From assembly GCA_947389015.1 (NCBI GenBank), contig CANDVA010000007.1:59931-123930 (forward strand): DNA of 64,000 nt, read 5' to 3'. How positions within the stretch are numbered: the stretch's first letter is position 1; every line of letters begins with the position of its first letter. Both the position numbers and the translations under genes were made by a program. The notes under the pieces are model-generated. The model worked only from the letters and a program-made list of their open reading frames with translations, did no database searches and was not told the DNA's origin. This DNA comes from an uncultured Clostridia bacterium (GTDB lineage: Bacteria > Bacillota > Clostridia > Oscillospirales > Ruminococcaceae). Positions 1-7,987 of this stretch are shown here, piece after piece.

Positions 1-1239
1 AAACTCGGCGCCGGGGAGGAATTTGTCGGCGGCCTTGTAGTGCGCCATAGTTTCGATTTCGCCGAAGTCCGCGCCTAGCGCCGCCTTTATAAGGTGCTCG
101 CCGTAGCCCGTGGTGCAGGTTTTCGCTATGTACGCGTTCTCGGGCAGCCGCCCGTATATCTCTTTAAGTATGCCGATGACCGACTTCAGCGGGTCGCCCT
201 GATTCCCCGCGTAGTGCGAGTAGAGTATCTCGGCGTTTTTGTTGAGCAGCACCGCCTTTGTCGTAGTCGAGCCCGCGTCGATACCGAGATAGCAAGCTCC
301 CGAATGGGAATTTATGTCGGCGGTGGGAATTATTGACTTTGCGTGGCGGGCGCGGAATTTCTCAAGCTCGTCCTCGTTCTTGAACAAAGGCGCAAGTCTT
401 TCGACCTCGCGGAGCTGATTTTCTCCGAGTACGGAAACGCTTTGTACGAGCTCGTCGATGTCAAGCTCGCAGGTCTCTTCGGAAAGCGCGCAGCCGATAG
501 CGACGAACAAATTCGCGTTTTCGGGGAAGATAATGTTTTCGGGCTGCAAATTCAGCGTTTCGATAAAGCGCTGACGAAGCTCCGACAAATGGTGGAGCGG
601 ACCGCCGAGAAACGCGACGTTTCCGCGTATTGGCTTGCCGCACGCAAGTCCGCTTATCGTCTGATTTACCACTGACTGGAAAACAGACGCGGCAACGTCG
701 CTTTTTTTCGCGCCCTCGTTGATAAGCGGCTGAATGTCGCTCTTGGCGAAAACGCCGCAGCGCGAGGCTATCGGATAAATCGTCGTATGCTTTTTCGCAA
801 GCTCGTTAAGGCCCTTAGCGTCGGTGTTCAGCAGAGCCGCCATCTGATCTATGAACGCGCCCGTGCCGCCCGCGCAGCTTCCGTTCATGCGCTGCTCGAG
901 TCCTCCCGTGAGGTATGTAATTTTAGCGTCCTCGCCGCCCAGCTCGATCGCAACATCGGTCTGCGGAGCAAGCGCTCTGATAGCGTCCGTGCCTGCCGCG
1001 ACCTCCTGAACGAACGGTATTCCCAGCCACTTGGAAACGGAAATGCCGCCCGAACCCGTGACTGCTATAAGCACGCGTTCGCCTTGTATCTCGTTGCCGA
1101 CCTCGGAAATGATATCCGAAACCGTTTTGCGGATATCTGAGAAATGGCGCTGATAGCGTCCGAACAGCAGCTCGTTGTTTTCTCCGACGATCGCCGCCTT
1201 GACGGTCGTCGAGCCTATATCCAGTCCTACACGTTTCAT
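1..1239 (-). CDS. 2-hydroxyacyl-CoA dehydratase activase, two-domain form (3' end outside window)
   Basis: ASKHA-fold ATPase of the BadF/BadG/HgdC family. Members hydrolyse ATP to drive electron transfer from a [4Fe-4S] cluster into 2-hydroxyacyl-CoA dehydratases or benzoyl-CoA-type reductases. The translated 413 residues start MKRVGLDIGSTTVK (first phosphate-binding loop) and carry NGSCAGGTGAF and ASRCGVFAKSD, whose cysteines match the cluster ligands of HgdC. A second ATPase domain begins at YLGIDAGSTTTKAV, so this is the long tandem-domain form found in many Clostridia, often fused to a DUF2229 region that would lie beyond base 1. The ATG at 1239 follows GGAAGGG by about 10 bases. No dehydratase subunit is visible, so the substrate is unknown. 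The family call is firm and the physiological role is inferred. Confidence 0.9.
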   Translation of the reverse strand, partial: MKRVGLDIGSTTVKAAIVGENNELLFGRYQRHFSDIRKTVSDIISEVGNEIQGERVLIAVTGSGGISVSKWLGIPFVQEVAAGTDAIRALAPQTDVAIELGGEDAKITYLTGGLEQRMNGSCAGGTGAFIDQMAALLNTDAKGLNELAKKHTTIYPIASRCGVFAKSDIQPLINEGAKKSDVAASVFQSVVNQTISGLACGKPIRGNVAFLGGPLHHLSELRQRFIETLNLQPENIIFPENANLFVAIGCALSEETCELDIDELVQSVSVLGENQLREVERLAPLFKNEDELEKFRARHAKSIIPTADINSHSGACYLGIDAGSTTTKAVLLNKNAEILYSHYAGNQGDPLKSVIGILKEIYGRLPENAYIAKTCTTGYGEHLIKAALGADFGEIETMAHYKAADKFLPGAEF

Positions 1240-1314
1240 TTTATCAATCCCTTCCAATTTTGCCACATGTTTACATTTTCTCTCTATATTATAATATCTC
1301 TTGCAGTACTATGA

Positions 1315-1343
1315 ATTATAACACATTTTGAGACAAAAGTCAA
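1315..1343 (-). promoter_or_regulatory. sigma-A promoter of the activase gene
   Basis: On the minus strand TTGACT (1343-1338) and TATAAT (1320-1315) are separated by 17 bases, giving a start near 1308 and a leader of about 70 bases before the ATG at 1239. Confidence 0.75.
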
Positions 1344-1367
1344 CCGTCAAAATATACTAAACACACC

Positions 1368-1400
1368 GAAAAAAGGCCGAGAAATGCACTTCCCAGCCTT
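1368..1400 (-). terminator. intrinsic terminator after fapA
   Basis: An imperfect hairpin (arms AAGGC/GCCTT at 1373-1377 and 1396-1400, extended by G-U pairs) is followed on the minus strand by a run of six T. It lies 26 bases past the fapA stop codon. Confidence 0.6.
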
Positions 1401-1425
1401 AAATATTTTTATTTTGCCTTGCAGC

Positions 1426-2814
1426 TTACAGCGGCTTGAATACTATCTCGCCGTTTTCAACGGTAGCGCGCGCGTGGTTAGTCGCGGCGTTTACCTGCAA
1501 TACGCACGCGTTGATCCTGAGCGTGACCCCGGGGTACATAACCCGTTTACACGCTACGGAGAGGTTTTGCGTGAGCTGAAGCGTGTCGTCGATCTCGCTT
1601 ATGCGTACCTTGCTCTTTTTGACCTCGCTCTGCATTTTCAGACGGTTGCGCAGCGCTTCGGTCTTGAGCTGCTCGCGCTCGGGAGAGAGCTTGGCTTTCT
1701 TGGAAAGCTCGTTGAGCGTCACAAGCATCTTGCCGAGCTGATCCGCCTTGTCCTCAAGCTCCGCGATCTGCTTTTCAAGTCTGTCGCGCTCCTCGGATAA
1801 AACAGCGTTGTTGCCAAGCGTGATAAGCGTTTTCGCGTATTTTTCCGATCCGATCACCGAAGCCTCGATGCCGTCAAGCGCCGTATACTTGCCGCCCATT
1901 ATAACGCCCTTGCCCGACGCGATTATCTTTTTGTCCGCGAAAACCTCGCCGCCGACGAACGACGCGCTCTCCACGCTGCCCTCCGCGCGGATCTTGGTGT
2001 TCTCGCAAAAGCCGAGCTTAACATCGCCCTTGCATTCGATCTGAGAGTTTATGCTGCCGATCTTGATGTTGATATTGCCGTCGGCGGACAGTTCCGCGCC
2101 GTTGACCGAGCCGTTTATGTTGATATCCCGCTTTGAGGTCACACGGAAACCCTCGAATACGCTGCCCTTTACGGTCACAGCGCCGATAAAGTCGATATTT
2201 CCGCTTGAAACGTCAACGTCGCCGTTTATCACAAGTGTTTCGTCGATCTGGAACGCGCCGTTTTTATACACAAGATTTCCGTCGATAGCCGCGATTATTT
2301 CCTTGCCGTCGTTGATAAGAGACGTACCCTTGCCGACGTTCACCTTTACGGGAACGCCCTTTTTCTGCATAACGACTCTTCCCGTGATATCCTTTCCCGG
2401 CTCGCCCTCCGTCGGCAGTGTGATCGCCGCTATCGGAGTACCGGCGGTGATGTTCCTCACTACGCCGAGGTTTTTGTAATCCACTATGCCGTGCTCGTTC
2501 TCGACGGGCGCAGCGTGGCTTTCTATGTTATAGAAATACTTTATCGAGCCGTCTACGCCGTCCTTCGGCATATCCCATTTTGCCACGCAGATATTCTCGT
2601 CGTAGCGTTTTTGTTCAACGGCAAGATTGATATCGTCATGAAGTATCCCATATGATACGTTTTTCTCGTCGAGAGCCGCCATGATTCTTTCTACCGTAAT
2701 ATCCATACCGCCGTTCTCGGGTCTTGAAAATGACATAAACGCGGCTGTATGATTGGGGTTTACGGAAACTTCCACCATAGAATGCACGATGATCTTGTTT
2801 TCACTCTCTGACAT
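1426..2814 (-). CDS. fapA: FapA/DUF342 family protein
   Basis: A 462-residue protein of the FapA (flagellar assembly protein A, DUF342) family. The central part, about residues 130-330, has the short glycine- and valine-rich repeats of the family's right-handed beta-helix (for example TVKGSVFEGFRV and GDVDVSSGNIDFIGAV). Residues 345-410 are a charged coiled coil, followed by a small beta domain. FapA homologues occur in flagellated and non-flagellated Firmicutes and their biochemical role is poorly defined. No flagellar gene is near. The ATG follows GGGGG at 8 bases. It is a single-gene unit with its own promoter and terminator. A link to motility or cyclic di-GMP would be speculation here. 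Confidence 0.85.
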   Translation of the reverse strand: MSESENKIIVHSMVEVSVNPNHTAAFMSFSRPENGGMDITVERIMAALDEKNVSYGILHDDINLAVEQKRYDENICVAKWDMPKDGVDGSIKYFYNIESHAAPVENEHGIVDYKNLGVVRNITAGTPIAAITLPTEGEPGKDITGRVVMQKKGVPVKVNVGKGTSLINDGKEIIAAIDGNLVYKNGAFQIDETLVINGDVDVSSGNIDFIGAVTVKGSVFEGFRVTSKRDININGSVNGAELSADGNINIKIGSINSQIECKGDVKLGFCENTKIRAEGSVESASFVGGEVFADKKIIASGKGVIMGGKYTALDGIEASVIGSEKYAKTLITLGNNAVLSEERDRLEKQIAELEDKADQLGKMLVTLNELSKKAKLSPEREQLKTEALRNRLKMQSEVKKSKVRISEIDDTLQLTQNLSVACKRVMYPGVTLRINACVLQVNAATNHARATVENGEIVFKPL

Positions 2815-2861
2815 AATTCTGCCCCCTTTTTGCTGTAATTAAGACCTGTTACACTATATAA

Positions 2862-2890
2862 ATTATATCATATTGTTAAAAAAAATGCAA
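2862..2890 (-). promoter_or_regulatory. promoter of fapA
   Basis: On the minus strand TTGCAT (2890-2885), a 17-base spacer and TATAAT (2867-2862), about 50 bases before the start codon. Confidence 0.65.
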
Positions 2891-2948
2891 TAAAATATTG
2901 TCATTTTTTACAAATATCACAAATTCTCACAGTGCTTTTTGATTATTT

Positions 2949-3869
2949 TTACTTGATTTTCTTTGATATATCAAACGGAGTGGTCTGATAAACGAAATAG
3001 TTCAGCCAGTTGGTGTACAGAAGCGTGGAGTGAGCGCGCCAACGGAGCACGGGCGGCTTTGACGGATCGTCGTCGGGGTAGTAGTGTCGGGGTATCTGCG
3101 GCTCCATTCCCCTGTCTAGATCGCGGCGGTACTCCTTGTCGAGCGTATCGGCGTCGTATTCGGAGTGCCCCGTAATGAAGAACTGACTTCCGTCGAGATT
3201 GCCCGCGGTGTACACGCCCGCCTCGTCCGACACCGCCATAAGCCGCAGCTCGGGACAATTGAGAATGTCCTCGGCGCGTGTCTCGGTGTGGCGCGAATGA
3301 GGCGCGCAGAACTCGCTGTCAAAGCCGTGGAACAGCCGCGACTTCGGTGTAAGAAGTCTGTGCGTAAAGACACCCGACATCTTCTGCTCAAGCGGATATT
3401 TCTTTATTCCGTAGTGGTAATACAGCGCCGCCTGCGCTCCCCAGCATATGTGGAGAGTAGAGTGAACGTGCGTTTTAGTCCATTCCATGATCTCGCAGAG
3501 CTCCTGCCAGTAGTCGACTTCCTCGAACTCCATCTGCTCGACGGGCGCTCCCGTGATGATAAAGCCGTCGAAGTTGACGTCTTTTATATCGGCAAACATT
3601 TTGTAGAACGTAATCAAGTGTTCTTCGGGCGTGTTTTTGCTGTGATGGGTAGAGGTCTGGACAAGCTCCACCTCAAATTGTAGCGGAGTATTGGACAGAC
3701 AGCGCATTATCTGAGTCTCGGTGACTATCTTTGTCGGCATAAGGTTAAGTATTCCGATCTTCAGAGGACGAATGTCCTGGTGAAGTGCGCGGTTCTCGGT
3801 GATGACAAATATATGCTCGTTTTCGAGAACGCTCTGCGCGGGCAGTCCGTCGGGTATCTTTATCGGCAT
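2949..3869 (-). CDS. metA: homoserine O-acetyltransferase, MetA type
   Basis: Catalyses acylation of the homoserine hydroxyl, the first committed step of methionine synthesis, in the cytoplasm. The 306-residue protein has the class-I amidotransferase-like fold. The nucleophile cysteine lies in [15 protein letters not shown] and the His/Glu pair in FITGHSEYD. The ATG at 3869 was chosen over one at 3878 because AAAGGA sits about 10 bases upstream of it but almost touches the other. With this start, residue 111 is Glu within GAPVEQMEF. In this family Glu111 goes with acetyl-CoA use, whereas the E. coli enzyme has Gly111 and uses succinyl-CoA, so acetyltransferase activity is predicted. I see no S-box riboswitch in the short leader. 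Confidence 0.93.
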   Translation of the reverse strand: MPIKIPDGLPAQSVLENEHIFVITENRALHQDIRPLKIGILNLMPTKIVTETQIMRCLSNTPLQFEVELVQTSTHHSKNTPEEHLITFYKMFADIKDVNFDGFIITGAPVEQMEFEEVDYWQELCEIMEWTKTHVHSTLHICWGAQAALYYHYGIKKYPLEQKMSGVFTHRLLTPKSRLFHGFDSEFCAPHSRHTETRAEDILNCPELRLMAVSDEAGVYTAGNLDGSQFFITGHSEYDADTLDKEYRRDLDRGMEPQIPRHYYPDDDPSKPPVLRWRAHSTLLYTNWLNYFVYQTTPFDISKKIK

Positions 3870-3939
3870 TTTTATCATATCCTTTCTTGATAAAGGTGTT
3901 TTTTTCGGTTAAAATTTAAGAATTTTATACAATACATCT

Positions 3940-3968
3940 ATTATAAGCCTATTTCGTCTTTTTGTCAA
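3940..3968 (-). promoter_or_regulatory. promoter of metA
   Basis: On the minus strand a perfect TTGACA (3968-3963), 17-base spacer and TATAAT (3945-3940). The predicted leader is only about 65 bases, too short for a full SAM riboswitch. Confidence 0.8.
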
Positions 3969-4074
3969 GCCCTGTGTATGACGTCACTGAAGCCGCGCGG
4001 GTCGGGACGTATCGTGCGAAGTTATCCGACGGGCGGTTTCGTCTTTGAAAATATTGGAATTTTTTTATCCTGCC

Positions 4075-4103
4075 TTGACAATCCGCGAAAAAAATGATAT
4101 AAT
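4075..4103 (+). promoter_or_regulatory. promoter of the transglutaminase-like lipoprotein gene
   Basis: TTGACA (4075-4080), 17-base spacer, TATAAT (4098-4103). It is divergent from the metA promoter and about 70 bases before the ATG at 4178. Confidence 0.8.
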
Positions 4104-4177
4104 ATAAGCGTCTCGTTCCGACGGTTAATTTGGTTCGGGTGTTTTCTTGATTTTGTGATCCGAAAGGAGATTGCTTA

Positions 4178-5638
4178 ATGAACAGGAGATTATGGAGCAG
4201 CATTATTGCCGCGGCTCTGGTTCTCGGAACGTTATCTGGGTGCAATACCAATATCGAAGGAAACGTTCCGCAGATCAGCAGCGAAAATCCTGCCTTAGCG
4301 TCTATTACACATTCTTCACCAAATTCAGATACAAGCTCCTCAAAACCCACTTCATCACCTTCCTCGTCAACCTCGACCCACAGTACTGCGGAAAGGGTCG
4401 ACGACAAGTTAATGGAAACGCTGGACGGATATGAGGATTTTTTTAAGGAATATACTCAGTACATAAAAGATTATAAGGACGCTGACAGCTCGAAGCTTCA
4501 GGATTATGTCAAAAAGAGCGAGGAGATCATCGGGCTGCTGGAAAAGTATGATACGGGCGGATTTAATAAGCAAGAGGAAATATACCTCGCCGACGTAAAA
4601 TACCGTATTGATAAAATGCTGGCGAGCGTGAAGAACAGACTGCCCAAGTGGAATGATGAGAGCGGACGGTATGAAATGAGCACCTCGTCCACCTCGAAAA
4701 GGCCCGTGGCTACGTCTCCGTATTCATCGTCCAAGCCGTCCTCGTCAAGCTCTTCGGCTGTGCCGGAGGCTTCAAGTACGCAGATAGAGTCAAGCAATCC
4801 CGGGAGTGGCAGCGAGACGGTAAGCTCGGCATCGGAGTCGACCATAATAAGCGATTACAGTCTGCCCGAGATCATGAACGTTCCCGAGCCCGATACAAGC
4901 TCGCTGTTTACCGATTATACCAGAAAATGGGCTTATAATCAGCTTAATTCCTCTCAGAAGGCCGTTTACGCAAGACTGTTTGAAAGCGCGAAAAACAACA
5001 CCGATGACATAAACGTTACAGATCTGAATGTGACCGTGGATGATACCACGAAAGCGTACTGGGCGTTCGACTATGACAACGCGAATTTTCTGACGCTTGG
5101 CAGCGGATACTCGTATAGCTATGATACGGCTACGGGCGATGTTGTAAGCGTTGCAATAAACTACGGCAGAAGCAGCGTACCATCGGAGCAGTTTGAGGCA
5201 ACGACGCAGTCCGTTATCGCCGAGGCACAGCAGATGGGCAGCGATTACGAGCGGCTGAAATATATTCATGATTGGATCGTAAACAATACCTCATATTCCA
5301 ATAACGGTACAGCGTCGAGAAATGAGGCTGACGGTCCCGTGGTATACGGTCAGGCTGTCTGCGAGGGGTATTCAAAGGCGTTTATGTATCTCGCGCAGTC
5401 TCTGGGATATGAGTGCGTATGCGTTGCCGGATACGCCGACGGAGATCATATGTGGAATATGGTCAAGATCGGGGATACATGGTATCACGTTGATGTGACA
5501 TGGGACGATCCCATTTCCAGCAGCGGACCTACGCTGAGATATAATTACTTTCTTATCAGCGACAGCACGATAGGGAGCGATCATCGACTCGACAATTATT
5601 TTGCCGTCCCGTCCGCGCTCTATGATTATCAGCAGTAA
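4178..5638 (+). CDS. lipoprotein with C-terminal transglutaminase-like domain
   Basis: A 486-residue secreted lipoprotein. The N-terminus is a signal peptide ending in a lipobox (LSGC, Cys about residue 22). Two low-complexity Ser/Thr/Pro linkers follow (about residues 40-70 and 165-215), separated by a charged helical segment. The C-terminal 200 residues form a transglutaminase/protease-like core, with Cys in GQAVCEGYSKAF, His in DGDHMWNMV and Asp in YHVDVTWDDP, the Cys-His-Asp triad. Extracellular members of this superfamily act as cysteine proteases or cross-linkers, and the substrate cannot be read from the sequence. The ATG follows AAAGGAGA at about 8 bases. A tiny membrane-protein gene lies 34 bases downstream, probably in the same transcript. 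Confidence 0.85.
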   Translation: MNRRLWSSIIAAALVLGTLSGCNTNIEGNVPQISSENPALASITHSSPNSDTSSSKPTSSPSSSTSTHSTAERVDDKLMETLDGYEDFFKEYTQYIKDYKDADSSKLQDYVKKSEEIIGLLEKYDTGGFNKQEEIYLADVKYRIDKMLASVKNRLPKWNDESGRYEMSTSSTSKRPVATSPYSSSKPSSSSSSAVPEASSTQIESSNPGSGSETVSSASESTIISDYSLPEIMNVPEPDTSSLFTDYTRKWAYNQLNSSQKAVYARLFESAKNNTDDINVTDLNVTVDDTTKAYWAFDYDNANFLTLGSGYSYSYDTATGDVVSVAINYGRSSVPSEQFEATTQSVIAEAQQMGSDYERLKYIHDWIVNNTSYSNNGTASRNEADGPVVYGQAVCEGYSKAFMYLAQSLGYECVCVAGYADGDHMWNMVKIGDTWYHVDVTWDDPISSSGPTLRYNYFLISDSTIGSDHRLDNYFAVPSALYDYQQ

Positions 5639-5672
5639 TTACGTAAAATAACGGTATCGGGAGGTATCGCAT

Positions 5673-5798
5673 ATGGCAAAGCGCTTTGACAAAAACAAAA
5701 AAGACAATCGGCTTGAACGCGCGTATGTCCGCAATTGGATCATCTGCGGCATTTCCCTGGCGCTGATCATTGTACTTTATTTCGCGTCAATGAGATAA
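5673..5798 (+). CDS. small single-pass membrane protein
   Basis: A 41-codon gene with a good Shine-Dalgarno site (GGGAGGT, about 8 bases upstream). It has a lysine/arginine-rich N-terminal half followed by one hydrophobic helix (WIICGISLALIIVLYFAS) and a short tail. The charge pattern predicts the basic end in the cytoplasm. It lies 34 bases after the lipoprotein gene and directly before a terminator, so it is probably the last gene of that operon. I do not recognise a family. It could help hold or modulate the lipoprotein, but only position suggests this. Confidence 0.6.
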   Translation: MAKRFDKNKKDNRLERAYVRNWIICGISLALIIVLYFASMR

Positions 5799-5811
5799 TT
5801 GAGACAATAAA

Positions 5812-5853
5812 AAAATCAAGCGGCTCTCCCGATACGGGGAAAGCCGCTTTTCG
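5812..5853. terminator. bidirectional intrinsic terminator
   Basis: Strong hairpin with arms AAGCGGCT/AGCCGCTT extended by CCC/GGG and a 4-5 base loop. An A-run lies on the left and a T-run on the right, so it can end both the plus-strand lipoprotein operon and the minus-strand DUF1266 gene. Confidence 0.85.
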
Positions 5854-5854
5854 T

Positions 5855-6985
5855 TTACCATTCGCCGTCCGCGAGATCACACCGCATCATAAGTGCCATA
5901 GTTTGCTTCATAAACTCAATAGCTCCCTTGATCGTCCATTCATCCGATGCGAACATATAAACCGCGCTGCCTATAACCAAAGACTTCAGGAATTCTGCCG
6001 CCGAGGAGAAGCATTTCTTTGCCGCCTCCATTATCGCTTTCATGGACGCCAGATAGTCGTCCTTTGAGATCATGCCGCATGAGAACGCAAGCCTTGAAAA
6101 GCCCACCTTTTCGCTGAGATCCCAGCCGATAACCCCCGCCTCGGGAAGATATTCATAGATCGGCTTTATGAACATACAGGTGTTGAGGAACGCACGCTGT
6201 CCGTCGCCCTTGAGCGTACTTATGTCGAAGTTGGGCTTGCCGAGAAAAAACGCCTTTACGTCGGCAAACATTGCCGCGATATTGCAGCCGCGTGCACTGT
6301 TATTGAATTTGATGAAGCTTTCGGTATCCTTTATGCCGAAGAACGTTTCCAGCCACTGCGCCACGTTCTCTCTGTCTTTGCCCTGAAATTCGGCAAAAAA
6401 GTCGTTCAGACCGAGCGCGCCTCCCGTTACGGGTATCTGACGTAAAGAGGGTATAATTCCCAGCAGCACCGTGAATTCTCCGTCGGACATCTTGCGCTTT
6501 TCGGGCTTTTCGGCACAGCGCTTGTCGATATCCTCGCAAAACTTGCCCGCCAGCTCGTGCAGCTCCTTGAGATCCTTTTCAACGTATTCCTTACACTCAT
6601 CCACCTCTGCGGGCAAATCAAGACCGCTCGTGTTGTCGGGATCTGCGTTTACGCCCGCCTCGTAGTATGTCAGCGCAGCCAACTCCTTATCGTTCATAAA
6701 GCGTATATATCCGCTCATATAGAGGTATCGTGCTATTTCGTCAGGCTTATGGCAGTCGGGGAGTATCTTTTCAAGCTCGCGCATTGAGTTGTCGAAATCC
6801 TCTTTGTTGTTTAAAGCGCCGATCATTCTGAAACGAAGCTTTACACTGCGCTGTTCTTCGGGAACGCTCAGCACCGCCGCGATTATGTTATCGTATTCGT
6901 CTTTGTCGTAGCACTCGTCAAGAACCTTATACAGCTCATCGTTATCGGAAATTTTCCCGTTGTCGTCCAATGTAATATTTGCCAT
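5855..6985 (-). CDS. DUF1266 domain protein with N-terminal helical repeats
   Basis: A 376-residue cytoplasmic protein. Residues 1-130 resemble degenerate tetratricopeptide-like helices (DELYKVLDECYDKDEYDNII, then ALTYYEAGVNADPDN). The C-terminal third matches the DUF1266 pattern: a Gly-Trp-Asp segment (VIGWDLSEKVGFSRLAFSCG), an acidic turn (MISKDDY), and a long helix ending in FLKSLVIGSAVYMF. DUF1266 proteins (YbeR/YbeU-like) are scattered, often repeated in genomes, and have no assigned biochemical function. The ATG follows AAAGGA at 9 bases. Single-gene unit with its own promoter and a shared terminator. Confidence 0.75.
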   Translation of the reverse strand: MANITLDDNGKISDNDELYKVLDECYDKDEYDNIIAAVLSVPEEQRSVKLRFRMIGALNNKEDFDNSMRELEKILPDCHKPDEIARYLYMSGYIRFMNDKELAALTYYEAGVNADPDNTSGLDLPAEVDECKEYVEKDLKELHELAGKFCEDIDKRCAEKPEKRKMSDGEFTVLLGIIPSLRQIPVTGGALGLNDFFAEFQGKDRENVAQWLETFFGIKDTESFIKFNNSARGCNIAAMFADVKAFFLGKPNFDISTLKGDGQRAFLNTCMFIKPIYEYLPEAGVIGWDLSEKVGFSRLAFSCGMISKDDYLASMKAIMEAAKKCFSSAAEFLKSLVIGSAVYMFASDEWTIKGAIEFMKQTMALMMRCDLADGEW

Positions 6986-7014
6986 TATTTAATATCCTTT
7001 CGTTTAATATTTCT

Positions 7015-7043
7015 ATTATACTCTTTTTTTACGGGAATGTCAA
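7015..7043 (-). promoter_or_regulatory. promoter of the DUF1266 gene
   Basis: On the minus strand TTGACA (7043-7038), 17-base spacer, TATAAT (7020-7015), about 30 bases before the start codon. Confidence 0.8.
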
Positions 7044-7058
7044 GTACGGTGAGTTTTT

Positions 7059-7925
7059 TTAACCGCATTGCAGTATCAGCCACACGTTATCGAAATTGCG
7101 CTCCGCGAGGTCGTCTCTGCGGATATAGAAATAAATTCGTCCGCAGTCGCCGAACATCAGCTCGAAACCGTCCGCCTCTACCGTGCCTAGCTGGAAAAGC
7201 AGCAGCCAGTCGCGGTTCGCCCATTGCTCGGTCTCCTGACGGTCGCGGGGCGTGACGCGCTCCCAGCTGTCGGGATCGCCGAGATAGTAGCCTCGTCCGG
7301 CAACAAGCTCGCATTCGCGCGTCATATTTCCTTGAATAACGTCCGCCCAGCCGAGAAGCTTGGAAAGGTCGTCAAGGTCGTCGGGCTCCTCGATTCCCAT
7401 GTTCTCGAGAACTTCGTCGAATTTGTCCCATTCCATTGCCATTTTCTCGCGCTGAACTATAAAATCCTCATAACACTGATAGGATTTCTCGGAAAACGCC
7501 GTAACGCCTATTTCGGGAAAACGAAAATCATCCTCGAGATCGTCGGGAAATTCAGCGGGGGATAGCGCGTTTATGCCCTCAAAATAAAATACTCTCGCGC
7601 AGCCCCTGTCCTTCGGGTCGTAGCCCCACCGCATGGTTTCGCACTCGTAAAAAAACGACAGCAGCCCCGTTTTCGGGAGCAGCTCGTCGGTATCGTAACG
7701 CGAAATCTCGGCAATGTCAAACTGCGCTATAAACGACAGCGGACGGCTTTTCGGCGTTTCGTCAAGATAACCCTCACCCTCGTAATACGGCCATCTGAAG
7801 CCTGCGGGAACGTCCGGTCTGCCGCCAAATTTCGTTGCGCCGACTCGCCTTTCGGCGGTGCCCGCGATGTTCAGCCGAATGGAGTTGCGAGCCGCCTTTT
7901 CAAGCTCCTTTTTGATGTTTATCAT
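7059..7925 (-). CDS. DUF1963 (YwqG-like) protein
   Basis: A 288-residue protein of the DUF1963 family, represented by Bacillus YwqG. Typical segments are TKFGGRPDVPAGFRWPYYEG near the N-terminus, RPLSFIAQFDIAEIS around residue 80, a central LLSFFYECE strand, and the terminal LLLFQLGTVEADGFELMFGD followed by a Gly-Arg-Ile-Tyr-Phe motif and an acidic/Asp-rich end. Members are cytoplasmic, act in no known pathway and often occur in toxin-immunity or stress neighbourhoods; neither is evident here. The ATG follows GAAAGGA at about 7 bases. It is probably read through from, or separately transcribed after, the flotillin gene, which ends 62 bases upstream. Confidence 0.85.
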   Translation of the reverse strand: MINIKKELEKAARNSIRLNIAGTAERRVGATKFGGRPDVPAGFRWPYYEGEGYLDETPKSRPLSFIAQFDIAEISRYDTDELLPKTGLLSFFYECETMRWGYDPKDRGCARVFYFEGINALSPAEFPDDLEDDFRFPEIGVTAFSEKSYQCYEDFIVQREKMAMEWDKFDEVLENMGIEEPDDLDDLSKLLGWADVIQGNMTRECELVAGRGYYLGDPDSWERVTPRDRQETEQWANRDWLLLFQLGTVEADGFELMFGDCGRIYFYIRRDDLAERNFDNVWLILQCG

Positions 7926-7944
7926 AAACTATCCTTTCATACCG

Positions 7945-7976
7945 CAAGGCGAAACGAGTACCCCCGTTTCGCCTTG
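7945..7976. other. hairpin between the flotillin and DUF1963 genes
   Basis: Perfect 11-base arms (CAAGGCGAAAC/GTTTCGCCTTG) around a short GC-rich loop. No T-run follows on either strand, so it may be a weak terminator, a processing site or a transcript-stabilising stem between the two genes. Confidence 0.6.
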
Positions 7977-7987
7977 AAATTATTCAA

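Noticed and set aside
3870..3968. A SAM riboswitch upstream of metA
   Set aside because: The leader from the predicted start is about 65 bases and lacks the S-box core.
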